Below are positions 52,742 through 62,136 of a stretch of 64,000 nucleotides of DNA, one piece after another. The position numbers and the translations under genes were made by a program. The stretch's first letter is position 1. Each line of letters starts with the position of its first letter. This stretch comes from Spirochaetaceae bacterium UBA5556 (GTDB lineage: Bacteria > Spirochaetota > Spirochaetia > Treponematales > Rectinemataceae): assembly GCA_002425765.1 (NCBI GenBank), contig DIMW01000006.1, positions 117,400 to 181,399 on the forward strand, given 5' to 3'. The notes below the pieces were generated by a model. That model ran no database searches. It had not been told where the DNA came from and saw nothing but the letters and a program-made list of their open reading frames with translations.

Positions 52742-52769
52742 AATAAAGCACCCGTCCCAACCATGTCAA
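52742..52769 (-). promoter_or_regulatory. Promoter of the metNIQ operon
   Basis: On the minus strand TTGACA (52769-52764) and TTTATT (52747-52742) with 16-bp spacing. Start of transcription is expected near 52735, leaving a leader of about 190 nt to ATG 52543. Confidence 0.6.
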
Positions 52770-52799
52770 GAGACTGTCGGCACAAAATGCCGCAAGGAC

Positions 52800-53219
52800 T
52801 CAGTATACCCCTTCGCCTTCCTTGGCCAGAATATAGGGGAAAGACTCAAGTCTGTTGCGTCGTTGCACCAGCATGCCGACGAGGAGCGCCGCCACGAAGC
52901 CCACACCCGCGCTCGCGACCGCGGGTCCCTCCGTGGTCGCATGGAACACGAGGGCCCCAAAACCGTATCCCACAAAGAGCATGATGAGCGGCAGGCCCAG
53001 CACCCAGAACGCGCTCTTGGCCTGTTCGGCCCCGGGCACTTCGATGACGACCTCTTCGCCTTCTTTTATATCGACCCGGTTTCTATTGTAGACGAGCAGG
53101 TTGCTCTTGCGTATTTTGCAGGTGCCGTTGTTGCCGCAGACGCCACAACCTTCCTGCATCTGGATGGAAACGGTCACCATATCACCTTTAATCTCTTTTA
53201 CTGTCGCTATTTCCTTCAT
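52800..53219 (-). CDS. RseC/MucC-like redox membrane protein
   Basis: 139 residues, AAGGAG seven nt before the ATG. The N-terminal beta domain carries a Cys cluster CGVCGNNGTCKI, and two membrane helices follow (FWVLGLPLIMLFVGYGFGAL and SAGVGFVAALLVGM). This is the SoxR-reducing system/RseC family, linked to electron transfer. It overlaps the YmdB-like gene by 32 bp. Confidence 0.82.
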   Translation of the reverse strand: MKEIATVKEIKGDMVTVSIQMQEGCGVCGNNGTCKIRKSNLLVYNRNRVDIKEGEEVVIEVPGAEQAKSAFWVLGLPLIMLFVGYGFGALVFHATTEGPAVASAGVGFVAALLVGMLVQRRNRLESFPYILAKEGEGVY

Positions 53220-54015
53220 CTGGAATCTCCTTGCCCTCTATGCGGAACGATTCGATTGAGAGCGCGGAACCATCGTCGTCGAATCGGGCGCATACACCCT
53301 GTGCTTCCGGCCGGGCGCTCGCATCCCTGCTCCAGGCCGGCACACCGGTAAGAAACTCTCTCACCTTTCCTTCAGGATCGAGACCACCTACGGATAATAT
53401 ACTGCCGGTTCGTCCCAAATCGGTAATCGCGGCGGTCTTTTTTTGCAGGATACGCGCATCCGCGGTGAGGACCTTGCCACCTGTCCCCAGGATGGCGGAA
53501 ACTTTGCCGTCGGCGTGGCGCGCGAGCGAGAGCTTCTCCGCCGTCGTCGCGGCATGAAAGTTGACGACAATGCAAGGCGTGTCGCGGCGCAGAAAATGGC
53601 TGAGCTGATCGACCGCCAGAAACGGGTTGTCGGCGTGAACCCTCGCAAAACCCGATTGCCCGAGGAGGGCTATAAGGGCGATTCTTTTGCCGTCTTTTTG
53701 CAACACCCTCCAGCCGCGCCCCGGGTCTCCCTCGGGAAGGTTGGCCGGCCTCAGTACCCATCCGGCCTTCGGATAGAACTCCGTCATGTCGGGCTTGTAA
53801 TACGATGCTTCCCCCATCGTGATACAATCGACGCCCAGTTTCCGGAGATACACCGCATGCTGTACGCCGAGGCCGGCGCCGCCCGTCGCGGAATCCGCGT
53901 TCGCGAATACAAAATCGGGTTGGAACCGCCGCCGAATCTCGGGCATCGTGTTTTTTATCGTAAACACGCCGGTCTTCCCGACAATCTCACCCAAAAATAC
54001 TATTGTTATAGCCAC
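53188..54015 (-). CDS. YmdB-family metallophosphoesterase homologue with degraded active site
   Basis: 275 residues, GTG start without a ribosome-binding site. Along its length it aligns with the YmdB/TIGR00282 cyclic-nucleotide phosphodiesterases, but the metal ligands are changed. The first Asp is Glu10, Glu-Asn is Asp41-Ser42, Asn-His is Glu69-Ala70, and the His-x-His pair is Gly179 and Lys181. Only His154 (NFHAATTAEK) remains. The fold-defining glycines and ITDLGRTG are kept. It is therefore probably not a phosphodiesterase and may have a binding or scaffold role. It is followed by, and overlaps, the RseC-like gene. Confidence 0.8.
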   Translation of the reverse strand: MAITIVFLGEIVGKTGVFTIKNTMPEIRRRFQPDFVFANADSATGGAGLGVQHAVYLRKLGVDCITMGEASYYKPDMTEFYPKAGWVLRPANLPEGDPGRGWRVLQKDGKRIALIALLGQSGFARVHADNPFLAVDQLSHFLRRDTPCIVVNFHAATTAEKLSLARHADGKVSAILGTGGKVLTADARILQKKTAAITDLGRTGSILSVGGLDPEGKVREFLTGVPAWSRDASARPEAQGVCARFDDDGSALSIESFRIEGKEIPDEGNSDSKRD

Positions 54016-54088
54016 AATTCGCTATGCTATACGGAAAAGCGCCTTTTATACAACCGGCCGGCGCTGGCGTCCGCTGGACTGGCGCCCC

Positions 54089-54574
54089 TCACTGTCTCTT
54101 GTATTTCAGCACCTCATTATGTACGTATTCAAGCACGATGCCCGCCATTTTGAACATCGACTCACTTTCGTCCGCATCATGATAGCGGTATTCCGAGACC
54201 ACGCGCACAATGCCACAGTTTATGATGAGCATCGCGCAGGTTCGGCACGGCGTCATGCGGCAGTACAGCGTCGCCCCGTTGATGGCCACGCCCCGCTTCG
54301 CCGCCTGACATATGGCATTCTGCTCCGCGTGAACTGTGCGGACGCAGTGCTCGGTGATCGTCCCGTCCTCGTGCAGCATCTTTCGCATCTGATGTCCCAC
54401 TTCGTCGCAGTGCGGAAGACCTGCCGGCGCCCCCACATAGCCGGTGGCGAGAATCTGATTGTCCTTCGCGATTACACAGCCAGAACGCCCCCGGTCGCAG
54501 GTCGCCCTTTTCGCGATGGCATTGGCTACCTCCATAAAATATTCATCCCATGTCGGACGACGATACTCTGACAT
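54089..54574 (-). CDS. dCMP/cytidine deaminase family protein
   Basis: 161 residues from ATG 54574 with AAGGAG six nt upstream. Zinc site VHAEQNAICQAA and PCRTCAMLIINCG; the N-terminus RPTWDEYFMEVANAIAKRAT is typical of dCMP deaminases and of the ComEB group. It would convert dCMP to dUMP for thymidylate synthesis. Monocistronic. Confidence 0.9.
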   Translation of the reverse strand: MSEYRRPTWDEYFMEVANAIAKRATCDRGRSGCVIAKDNQILATGYVGAPAGLPHCDEVGHQMRKMLHEDGTITEHCVRTVHAEQNAICQAAKRGVAINGATLYCRMTPCRTCAMLIINCGIVRVVSEYRYHDADESESMFKMAGIVLEYVHNEVLKYKRQ

Positions 54575-54751
54575 GCAGCGCTCCTTTCCCCTGCTCAAAA
54601 TAATATCAATTTTAGCACGGGAGAAAAGACAAGCCCACCCTTGCCGCTCTGTACCATCATACTCCATAATAACAGCCAATTGCGGTCAGAACGCCTGTGG
54701 CTTTTATAAGTAAGCCGCCGCAAACATGTAAATCACCGAGGGGTTTTTCAG

Positions 54752-55774
54752 ATGAAGCACCACGGCATTGTGTTCGCCCTCCTCCTGCCATTGTTTTCAA
54801 TTCCTTTTCTTGCCTGCAATGCGCAAGCATCACGCCCCGACGGCATGTATGCCACCATAAAAACAAATAAAGGCAACATCGTCATATCGCTCGAATTCGA
54901 AAAAGCGCCCATGACCGTCGGCAACTTCGCCGGGCTTGCCGAAGGTTCTCTCGACGTGACGAAAGGCAAGCCTTTCTACAATGGGCTCACGTTCCACCGT
55001 GTCGTCGCGGATTTCGTCATCCAGGGCGGCGATCCCGCAGGCGACGGAACCGGCGGGCCCGGCTACCGCTTCCCCGATGAAATCGTCCCCGAGCTCAAGC
55101 ACGACGGCCCCGGCGTCGTTTCTATGGCCAATGCGGGCTCCAACACCAATGGCAGCCAGTTTTTCATCACGCGAGAGGCGGCTCCCTGGCTCGACGGCAA
55201 GCACTCAGTCTTTGGTAAAGTCGTCGAGGGCATGGACGTGGTCAAGCAGATCCAGCAGGGGGACCGCATCGAATCGATCACTATCCAGAGATTCGGGGCC
55301 AAGGCCAAGGCTTTCGACAGCTCGCAGAAGGCCTGGGACCAGCGCCTCAGCGCGGCCTATGCCACCCTCAACGCGCTCAACAAGCAGAAGCGCGATGCGG
55401 ACCTGGCGTTTATTGCCCAAAAGTGGCCCGACCTTACGTCCGACGATAGAGGCATTTTCCAAAAAGGTATCCGTAAAGGGTTTGGCGCCACCCCCCAAGC
55501 CGGCAACAAGGTGTCTGTCATCTATAAGGGCATGCTGTTGGATGGCACCGTATTCGACCAATCCGCGCTTTCAGGTGGCCCTTTCAGCTTTACAATAGGG
55601 AGGGGCGAAGTGATCGACGGCTGGGATATCGTGCTGGGCACCATGCAAAAAGGCGAGAAGCGACTTGTCATCATTCCGCCTGAACTCGCCTATGGGGCGC
55701 GGAGCATCGGCGATGTCATCCCGCCGAATTCTTTTCTTGTATTCGAAATAGAGCTTGTATCGATCACCCAATAG
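54752..55774 (+). CDS. Cyclophilin-FKBP fusion lipoprotein (dual immunophilin)
   Basis: 340 residues. The signal ends FLAC (Cys22), so it is lipid-anchored. A cyclophilin domain spans about 31-185 ([41 protein letters not shown]). After a helical linker an FKBP domain spans about 245-340 ([46 protein letters not shown]). Both peptidyl-prolyl isomerase families are thus in one chain, an order known from Treponema and some Bacteroidetes. It probably folds envelope proteins. GAGGGG precedes the ATG. Confidence 0.93.
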   Translation: MKHHGIVFALLLPLFSIPFLACNAQASRPDGMYATIKTNKGNIVISLEFEKAPMTVGNFAGLAEGSLDVTKGKPFYNGLTFHRVVADFVIQGGDPAGDGTGGPGYRFPDEIVPELKHDGPGVVSMANAGSNTNGSQFFITREAAPWLDGKHSVFGKVVEGMDVVKQIQQGDRIESITIQRFGAKAKAFDSSQKAWDQRLSAAYATLNALNKQKRDADLAFIAQKWPDLTSDDRGIFQKGIRKGFGATPQAGNKVSVIYKGMLLDGTVFDQSALSGGPFSFTIGRGEVIDGWDIVLGTMQKGEKRLVIIPPELAYGARSIGDVIPPNSFLVFEIELVSITQ

Positions 55775-55810
55775 GCGGCCTGTCGCCGCAATTTCATAGA
55801 TTGCTGTATT

Positions 55811-55927
55811 TGGAGATTTTAAAGATTCATTCTCCTGGTTCGACAGGGCTGGAGATTTTAGAGACTCGTGTTCTGAAATATCTCTAATATTACGGGTTAT
55901 TCCTCATTAAATATGTAGTTATTCCTC
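55811..55927 (+). promoter_or_regulatory. Two pairs of direct repeats before the secreted protein gene
   Basis: TGGAGATTTTAxAGAxTC occurs at 55811 and 55850 (39 bp apart) and GTTATTCCTC occurs exactly at 55896 and 55918 (22 bp apart). The second copy ends 3 bp before TTTAAT at 55931, a possible -10. Direct repeats two helical turns apart just upstream of a -10 are typical of OmpR/PhoB-type activator sites. Confidence 0.45.
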
Positions 55928-55982
55928 TCTTTTAATCTTATTTTTTTCTCCCTCCTCACTACCATTTTAATAGAGGATGAAG

Positions 55983-56534
55983 ATGAGAGGAATGCTGAGA
56001 GTGATTGCGAAGACACTCCTGGTGCTGGCATTCATCGCCGGGGCGACATTCTCTGTCTTTGCGCAGACCTCAAATAACACAAGTGTTACTCTTCACCTCT
56101 CTGTCTATGTTCCTCCCGTTCTCCAGCTTTCTGTCGATTTTGCGTCGGGCGGCGTCACTCAAATTACCGGATATCTCGGCAATACCACCTCCCCTGCGCA
56201 TACCGACGGTTTCGAACTCAAACCCAATACAATCTTCACTCTCGGCGCGGCACGGATCGTCTCAAACCTGAACTCAAGCTATTCCATTATCGTTCAGTCG
56301 ATGAATAACGGCACTTTAAAAAATCAGGCCTCCGGCAGCGCAATAGCCTATGCCCTTCTCATTGGTGGTGAGCCTGCAGCGCGCTATGGCGATGCGTTCA
56401 GGATTGTCTCTTCAATCAAGACACCGCGCGATGGAACAGAATTGCCTGTGAGCATCGCTCTTGGGGACATCCCGTCGAGTGCCTCTTACGGCCTCTATAC
56501 CGACAATCTCCTATTCAACATTATGGCCAATTAA
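55983..56534 (+). CDS. Secreted beta-rich protein of unknown function
   Basis: 183 residues from ATG 55983, where GAGG has 6-nt spacing; ATG 55977 abuts it. The signal peptide ends VFAQT. The mature part alternates hydrophobic and polar residues (VTLHLSVYVPPVLQLSVDFA) in a beta-sandwich-like way, reminiscent of fimbrial or DUF4402-type subunits, but I cannot assign it. No Cys. It overlaps the convergent MFS gene by 24 bp. Confidence 0.65.
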   Translation: MRGMLRVIAKTLLVLAFIAGATFSVFAQTSNNTSVTLHLSVYVPPVLQLSVDFASGGVTQITGYLGNTTSPAHTDGFELKPNTIFTLGAARIVSNLNSSYSIIVQSMNNGTLKNQASGSAIAYALLIGGEPAARYGDAFRIVSSIKTPRDGTELPVSIALGDIPSSASYGLYTDNLLFNIMAN

Positions 56535-57725
56535 TCTTTTAGGTCGCTTCACTATTCTCCACACATCAATACTCACCCCCAAGAACATAAGAGCGGAAAG
56601 AAAGAAAACAGATTGGTAGCCAGCGAGAGTGGCCGCGGCGGCTCCCAGTATCGGGCCAAAGGAGCTGCCCATATTGGAAACTGCGGATGAGAGTCCATAG
56701 ACCGAACCCTGCTTTTCTTTCATCACCTGCAAAGCGATAAGCGCATTCGCGGTCGGCATCGTACCCCCGATAAAGAATCCCGAGATGAAACGAAGCACCA
56801 GAAGCTGCCACACGTTCATTACGATTCCTTGAGGGATATAGAACAAGAACGCTCCCGCGACACAGACGAGAAGCGCTCTGCCATAGCCAAAGCGCTGGGA
56901 TACTTTCCCCGTCACCACCGAGCCGAGTGCCGCCGCGACCGAAGTGACCCCAATGAGTATGCCCGAAATGGATCCGGCAAACACGTCGCTTTTCTGTAAC
57001 GCCAGCACCACGAGGGGGATGATGGGGCCTGTTATCGCGTTGCCCATCTGGACAAAAAAAATGACGATAAAAATCTGCTTGAGCATAGAAGGGCCCTTCA
57101 ACACCGAAAAATCCGGTATCGCGTTGCGCATGACGGAACGCTGTTTGGGTTTGGGTATGTCTATCTCAACGACTCTGCGATGGACCATGATTGCCGAGGT
57201 CGCCAGCAATGCGCTCGTCACGAGGAAATTGACACGGGATCCCGCTATATCAGTGACGACCCCTCCGATAAGCGGTCCCGCGGAATTCCCCGCAAAAACC
57301 GCCATCTGCAACAGTCCCATGTAATAGCCAATTTGATTGGGAGGAACGAGCGAAGCCGTCAAAACGGTAGCTGCGGCCACTGTGCCGGTGATTGCTCCTT
57401 GGATGCCCTTTAACAACAGGACTTGCCACGGCGCTGTCGTAATGGCCAGAAGCCCCATGAGAATCGCGCCCCCGCCCATGGCCCTCAAAAGCATGAGCTT
57501 GCGCCCGTAATTATCCGCCAACGCTCCCCAGATCGGCGCCGCGAGGGCCATCACAAACGCCGCCAGGCCATTAATCGCCCCAGTCCAGGCATTCAGCGCG
57601 GCGGTATCCGTGACTCCCAGATCACGCAGATAGAGGGGTATGATCGGATTCGAGGTCGAGAAGCCCACAATAGCAAGAAATTCAGCGATCATCAGCGTCG
57701 AAAAAGATTTTCGCCATTGTTCCAT
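56511..57725 (-). CDS. MFS drug-efflux type transporter
   Basis: 404 residues, twelve hydrophobic segments. Motif A in the first loop is GALADNYGRKLMLLRAMG, and the motif-C-like GNSAGPLIGGVV in helix five marks exporters of the DHA1 group. It probably exports drugs or sugars in exchange for protons. Monocistronic, divergent from osmC. Confidence 0.88.
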   Translation of the reverse strand: MEQWRKSFSTLMIAEFLAIVGFSTSNPIIPLYLRDLGVTDTAALNAWTGAINGLAAFVMALAAPIWGALADNYGRKLMLLRAMGGGAILMGLLAITTAPWQVLLLKGIQGAITGTVAAATVLTASLVPPNQIGYYMGLLQMAVFAGNSAGPLIGGVVTDIAGSRVNFLVTSALLATSAIMVHRRVVEIDIPKPKQRSVMRNAIPDFSVLKGPSMLKQIFIVIFFVQMGNAITGPIIPLVVLALQKSDVFAGSISGILIGVTSVAAALGSVVTGKVSQRFGYGRALLVCVAGAFLFYIPQGIVMNVWQLLVLRFISGFFIGGTMPTANALIALQVMKEKQGSVYGLSSAVSNMGSSFGPILGAAAATLAGYQSVFFLSALMFLGVSIDVWRIVKRPKRLIGHNVE

Positions 57726-57861
57726 AGCCTGAATGTCCTATTGCGCTATCCTAGCGAGATGAAAGACTCTGGGCAAGATAACGCGATTTTGAATCGCCGC
57801 TTTTTTGCAGTATCTTTATTATTCAAAGTCATTATCACGAATTGTACCAGGGAGAGTTGCC

Positions 57862-58278
57862 ATGACGAAAGAAATTCAGATGAATTGGCTGGAAGATATG
57901 GTATTCCAGACTGAGCTCGATGGCCATCGGCTTGTGGTTGACGCCGATGAAAGCGTCGGGGGCAAAGACCGGGGACCGCGCCCAAAAGGGCTCCTCCTCG
58001 TTTCGCTGGCGGGCTGCACCGCGATGGATGTCATCTCTATCCTCAAAAAAATGCGGGAGCCTGTGAGCTGGTTCAACCTGAAGGTCAGCGGCGATATCGC
58101 CGAGGAACATCCTAAAAAATTTACAGGCTTTAACGTCATCTATCAGTTCAAAAAGAGCGACGATCTCAACCCGCACAATGTACAGAAGGCCGTTGAGCTT
58201 TCCCAGAACAAATACTGCGGTGTCAGCGCGACGCTGAGAGACGCCCATGATGTCGCATGGGACATTGAATACGTGTAA
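57862..58278 (+). CDS. OsmC-family peroxiredoxin-like protein
   Basis: 138 residues from ATG 57862, with GGGAGA six nt upstream. The two reactive cysteines are present in SLAGCTAMDVISIL and SQNKYCGVSATL. Members reduce organic hydroperoxides. KGLLLVSLAG and FNVIYQFKKSDDL fit the YhfA-like branch. It stands alone between divergent and downstream promoters. Confidence 0.88.
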   Translation: MTKEIQMNWLEDMVFQTELDGHRLVVDADESVGGKDRGPRPKGLLLVSLAGCTAMDVISILKKMREPVSWFNLKVSGDIAEEHPKKFTGFNVIYQFKKSDDLNPHNVQKAVELSQNKYCGVSATLRDAHDVAWDIEYV

Positions 58279-58287
58279 GCCGCTCTC

Positions 58288-58316
58288 TTGTTCTTTTTAC
58301 GCGTTTTTGCTATACT
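58288..58316 (+). promoter_or_regulatory. Promoter of the EF-G gene
   Basis: TTGTTC (58288-58293) and TATACT (58311-58316) at 17 bp, with an extended -10 TGC. Expected start near 58323 gives a 140-nt leader. Confidence 0.65.
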
Positions 58317-58405
58317 TGCGAAAAGGTAGCTTGTTTTCCTGCATCTGTGATATTTTGCGCTATTTTCAACAATTTTCACACAGTTCAGTCTGCTGCCGCA
58401 AAGAC

Positions 58406-58431
58406 GACACCTCTCTGGCGAGGTGTCTTTT
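58406..58431 (+). terminator. Terminator-like hairpin in the EF-G leader
   Basis: GACACCTC-TCTGGC-GAGGTGTC followed by TTTT, ending 31 bp before the EF-G ATG. It may end leftover osmC transcripts, but lying downstream of the EF-G promoter it could also act as an attenuator. Confidence 0.6.
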
Positions 58432-58462
58432 CCATAGTGCGTTGTGAGAGGTACGCAGCGAG

Positions 58463-60550
58463 ATGGCATTCGACATTCACACAATGCGGAATATCGGCAT
58501 TTCCGCGCATATCGACTCGGGCAAGACAACCCTTTCCGAGCGTATTCTTTTTTATTGCCGAAAAATACACGCGATTCATGAAGTACGGGGCAAGGACGGC
58601 GCGGGCGCCACGATGGATTCGATGGACCTGGAGCGCGAACGCGGTATCACGATTCAGTCGGCGGCGACAAATGTCCAGTGGAAGGATTATTGCATCAACC
58701 TCATCGACACGCCGGGACACGTTGACTTCACCATTGAGGTCGAACGCTCCCTCCGCGTGCTCGACGGGGCGGTGCTCGTCCTCTGTTCTGTCGCGGGCGT
58801 ACAGTCCCAGTCTATCACCGTCGACCGCCAGCTCAAGCGCTACCATGTGCCGCGCCTCGCCTTTGTCAACAAATGCGATCGGACGGGCGCGAACCCCTTC
58901 AAGGTAAAAACGCAGCTCGCCGAAAAACTCGGGCTCAATCCCGCGTTCGTGACTATCCCCATCGGCCTCGAAGACAAGTTCGAAGGTGTCATCGACCTCA
59001 TCGGCATGAGGGCGGTCTACTTTGATGGCCCGAACGGCGAGGACCTCCGCTATGCGGAGATTCCGGCACACCTTCAGAAAGACGCGGACAGGTACCGCGA
59101 AGAACTGCTCGAAGCGGCGTCGATGTTCTCCGATGAGCTCGCGGAGGCGTATCTCGAGAACAAGGTGACGAAAGACCTGTTATTGGATGCGATACGCAGG
59201 GGCACCATCGCGGAACAGTTCGTGCCTGTTTTCGTCGGTTCAGCCTACAAGAACAAAGGCGTCCAGCCTCTGCTCGACGGTGTGGTCGACTTCCTGCCCG
59301 ACCCTTCCGAGCGCCGGAATGTAGCCCTCGATCTCGATAAGAACGAAACAGAGATCGAACTCGCGGCCAACGATCAGGCAAGGACTGTCGCCCTCGCCTT
59401 CAAGCTCGAGGACGGCCAGTACGGCCAGCTCACCTATGTGCGCATCTATCAGGGCATGATCAAGAAAGGCGACGAACTCTACAACACGCGCGCGCGAAAA
59501 AAGTTCAAGGTTGGTCGTCTCGTTCGCATGCATGCCTCCTCTATGGAAGACATTCAGGAAGGCAACTGCGGCGACATTGTCGCGCTGTTCGGCATCGAGT
59601 GCGCCTCGGGCGATACCTTCTGTCATCCCGACCTCAACTATGCCATGACGAGCATGTATGTGCCCGAGCCCGTCATTTCGCTCGCCATTGACCCCAAAGA
59701 CACAAAGAGTTCGGACCAGATGAGCAAGGCCCTCAACCGCTTCACCAAGGAAGACCCGACGTTTCGCACCTATGTCGATCCCGAATCCAACCAGACCATC
59801 ATTCAGGGCATGGGCGAGCTGCACCTCGAGGTCTACATCGAGCGCATGCGGCGCGAATATAAATGTGAGGTGACTACCGGCATGCCGCAGGTCGCCTACC
59901 GCGAAACCATCACCCAGCGCGCCGATTTCAATTACACGCACAAGAAACAGACCGGCGGTTCGGGCCAGTATGGCCGCGTCGCGGGCTACATCGAGCCCCT
60001 CAAGGACGAAGCCTACGAGTTCGTCGACCAGATAAAGGGCGCTGCGATCCCGAACGAGTTCATTCCCTCCTGCGACAAAGGCTTCCGCGCGGCGATAGAG
60101 AAAGGGACGCTCATCGGCTTCCCCGTCACGAACGTGCGCTGTCTCATCAACGATGGACAGAGCCACCCCGTAGACTCCTCCGACATCGCCTTCCAGCTGG
60201 CGGCGATCGGAGCCTTCCGCGAGGCCTACGAAAAGGCCAGGCCCACCATTCTCGAGCCTGTCATGAAGGTCGTCGTCGAAACGCCGAACGAGTTCCAGGG
60301 CAATGTGTTCGCCTCGCTCAACCAGCGCCGCGGTATCATCATGGCGAACACCGAAGACGGCACATTCTCGCGCGTCGAGGCTGAGGTGCCGCTCTCCGAA
60401 ATGTTCGGATATTCGACGGTGCTCCGCTCGCTCACGCAAGGGAAGGCGGAATTCTCCATGGAATTCGAGAAATACGCGCGTGTGCCCGCTTCATTGGCGG
60501 AACAACTGCGCAAAGACTATCTCGAGAAGCGCAGAAAGGAACAAAAGTGA
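58463..60550 (+). CDS. fusA: Elongation factor G, mitochondrial-type (spdEFG1-like)
   Basis: 695 residues. The G1 motif is HIDSGKTT, where canonical bacterial EF-G has [28 protein letters not shown] and [10 protein letters not shown] follow. These match mitochondrial EF-G1 and the spirochaete/planctomycete spdEFG1 group more than ordinary EF-G. All five domains are present, including domain IV with [19 protein letters not shown]. It drives tRNA-mRNA translocation. GAGAGG lies nine nt upstream of the ATG. Confidence 0.93.
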   Translation: MAFDIHTMRNIGISAHIDSGKTTLSERILFYCRKIHAIHEVRGKDGAGATMDSMDLERERGITIQSAATNVQWKDYCINLIDTPGHVDFTIEVERSLRVLDGAVLVLCSVAGVQSQSITVDRQLKRYHVPRLAFVNKCDRTGANPFKVKTQLAEKLGLNPAFVTIPIGLEDKFEGVIDLIGMRAVYFDGPNGEDLRYAEIPAHLQKDADRYREELLEAASMFSDELAEAYLENKVTKDLLLDAIRRGTIAEQFVPVFVGSAYKNKGVQPLLDGVVDFLPDPSERRNVALDLDKNETEIELAANDQARTVALAFKLEDGQYGQLTYVRIYQGMIKKGDELYNTRARKKFKVGRLVRMHASSMEDIQEGNCGDIVALFGIECASGDTFCHPDLNYAMTSMYVPEPVISLAIDPKDTKSSDQMSKALNRFTKEDPTFRTYVDPESNQTIIQGMGELHLEVYIERMRREYKCEVTTGMPQVAYRETITQRADFNYTHKKQTGGSGQYGRVAGYIEPLKDEAYEFVDQIKGAAIPNEFIPSCDKGFRAAIEKGTLIGFPVTNVRCLINDGQSHPVDSSDIAFQLAAIGAFREAYEKARPTILEPVMKVVVETPNEFQGNVFASLNQRRGIIMANTEDGTFSRVEAEVPLSEMFGYSTVLRSLTQGKAEFSMEFEKYARVPASLAEQLRKDYLEKRRKEQK

Positions 60551-60599
60551 AATCGCCCAGCGCCCAAAACTGGGGTATAATAGATGAAAAGGAGCGCAC

Positions 60600-61304
60600 A
60601 TGCTGAAAGAAGAATTCATTCAGAAAAGCCCGGTGCGAATTTTTGAAAAATCGATCGAGGGCGGTTTGCACTCGGGCAACATCGGCGTGCTTGCGAGCAA
60701 GAAGGGTATCGGCAAAACATCCGTGCTCGTCCAGATTGCGTTGGATAAGCTCATGCAGGGCGAAAAAGTCATCCACGTCTCCTTCAACGCCCATACGAGC
60801 TATATCATTTCTTGGTATGAAAATATTTTCAACGAAATCGCCCGTCGAAAAAATCTCGAGAATATCGACGACATCAAAGACCAACTTGTCCGCAACCGCA
60901 TGATCATGAACTTCACCCAGGAAGGCGTCAGCGTCGACCAGATTACGCGCACGATCAAGGCGCTCATCGTCGATGGCGGCTTCAGCGCGAAAACAGTCAT
61001 CGTCGACGGATTCGACTTCACGCGGGCCCCCGCCGAGCGCTTCGAGAAGGTCAAGACCTTTCTGGCAGAGATGCAGCTCGAGGCATGGTACACCTGTACA
61101 CTCGCGGAAACCGAGCCGGTGCTCGACGCGCAGGGAACCCCCATCGTGCTGCGTGGCATTGAGCCTCTCATCTCGGTCATTGTCGTGCTCGAGCCCAAGA
61201 AAGACTTCATTCATCTACGAGTCGTCAAAGACCATGAGCGGCGCAATCCGAGCGACATGAACCTCTTGCTCGACCCGCGCACACTCTTGATCGCCGAGGC
61301 TTGA
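60600..61304 (+). CDS. RecA-like P-loop protein of unknown role
   Basis: 234 residues, AAGGAG five nt before the ATG. The Walker A-like ASKKGIGKTSVLVQIALDKL and Walker B-like TVIVDGFDFTRAP suggest a KaiC/RecA-type ATPase fold without oligomerisation extras. A long C-terminal beta part lacks known motifs. It follows the EF-G gene by 49 bp, with a TATAAT at 60576, so it may have its own promoter. Not recognised beyond the fold. Confidence 0.65.
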   Translation: MLKEEFIQKSPVRIFEKSIEGGLHSGNIGVLASKKGIGKTSVLVQIALDKLMQGEKVIHVSFNAHTSYIISWYENIFNEIARRKNLENIDDIKDQLVRNRMIMNFTQEGVSVDQITRTIKALIVDGGFSAKTVIVDGFDFTRAPAERFEKVKTFLAEMQLEAWYTCTLAETEPVLDAQGTPIVLRGIEPLISVIVVLEPKKDFIHLRVVKDHERRNPSDMNLLLDPRTLLIAEA

Positions 61305-61343
61305 TCCGTCCTCCGGTATCCTTTTCGACTTCTTCATGAAAAG

Positions 61344-61375
61344 ACGCGCCCCTTTCATAAAAGAGGCGCGTTTTT
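61344..61375 (+). terminator. Bidirectional intrinsic terminator
   Basis: ACGCGCC...GGCGCGT, with a further TTT/AAA pairing inside, followed by TTTTT. The minus strand also reads into TCTTTT. It separates the RecA-like gene from the convergent GH16 gene. Confidence 0.88.
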
Positions 61376-61386
61376 GTTCCATTCTT

Positions 61387-62136
61387 TCACTTCTTCGCCG
61401 GTGTAAATTCAAAACCGTCCAGGATGACGACCAGACTTCCCCCTTTTTTATCCGAGGGTGGGCTTTCAAACAGATACAAGTTCATGTGGATGGGCGCGCT
61501 CGGGCGTGGGATGCTTTTGGCATCGGAAAAGATCCAGGAATAGAGAAGCTTCGGGTCGCCGGCCGCCGGTTTCTCTCCATAGCCCAGCCACGAGGCAAAT
61601 TCGATGCGATCACGCAGCCATGTCATCTGCTGCGTTGAGGGCCCTGTAAACGCCGCCGCGGGGAACGCATATAAATGCCCCTCCTGGTCGTGAGGCTGAA
61701 TGACATACTGGCCGTTGAGATTTCCCATATCCGCGCCCCAGGCTGAAAATTCAACATCGATCTCACGGTTGTTGTACCAGAGCGCCTGACTGTAGGTGAA
61801 TAAGCCAAGTGTCAGGTCCGGATGCAACTGACCAAGCGGCGTACGAACGCGGAAGGTATAGGTTCCGTAGCCGAGCGACTTTGTGGTCCACACTTCCGCT
61901 GAATACCATCTGCCGTTCCGGTTCACGACAGAAAGGCGCAGGGCGCCGTCGGCGAGAATGTCGACGCTCGTTCCAAAACCACCAAAAAAGTTGTCCATTG
62001 GCCCTTCGGGCTCCGTCGCCCTGCGTACATACCAGTCGAAGCCGGAAAATTTGATTCGCTCCCGGGTCTGCGCAGATGTTGTTCCATGCAGGGCGAGAAA
62101 AAAAGCGGTACAGAGTAAAAACTTCCGATAGTTCAT
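61387..62136 (-). CDS. Secreted GH16-family glycosidase
   Basis: 249 residues with a signal peptide ending TTSAQT. The GH16 catalytic motif is EIDVEF (nucleophile and acid/base Glu), inside YNNREIDVEFSAWG. SLGYGTYTFRVRTPLGQL is also typical of the jelly-roll fold. It could cut beta-1,3/1,4-glucans. Its start overlaps the pgl stop by 4 bp, an odd companion for pentose-phosphate genes. Confidence 0.78.
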   Translation of the reverse strand: MNYRKFLLCTAFFLALHGTTSAQTRERIKFSGFDWYVRRATEPEGPMDNFFGGFGTSVDILADGALRLSVVNRNGRWYSAEVWTTKSLGYGTYTFRVRTPLGQLHPDLTLGLFTYSQALWYNNREIDVEFSAWGADMGNLNGQYVIQPHDQEGHLYAFPAAAFTGPSTQQMTWLRDRIEFASWLGYGEKPAAGDPKLLYSWIFSDAKSIPRPSAPIHMNLYLFESPPSDKKGGSLVVILDGFEFTPAKK

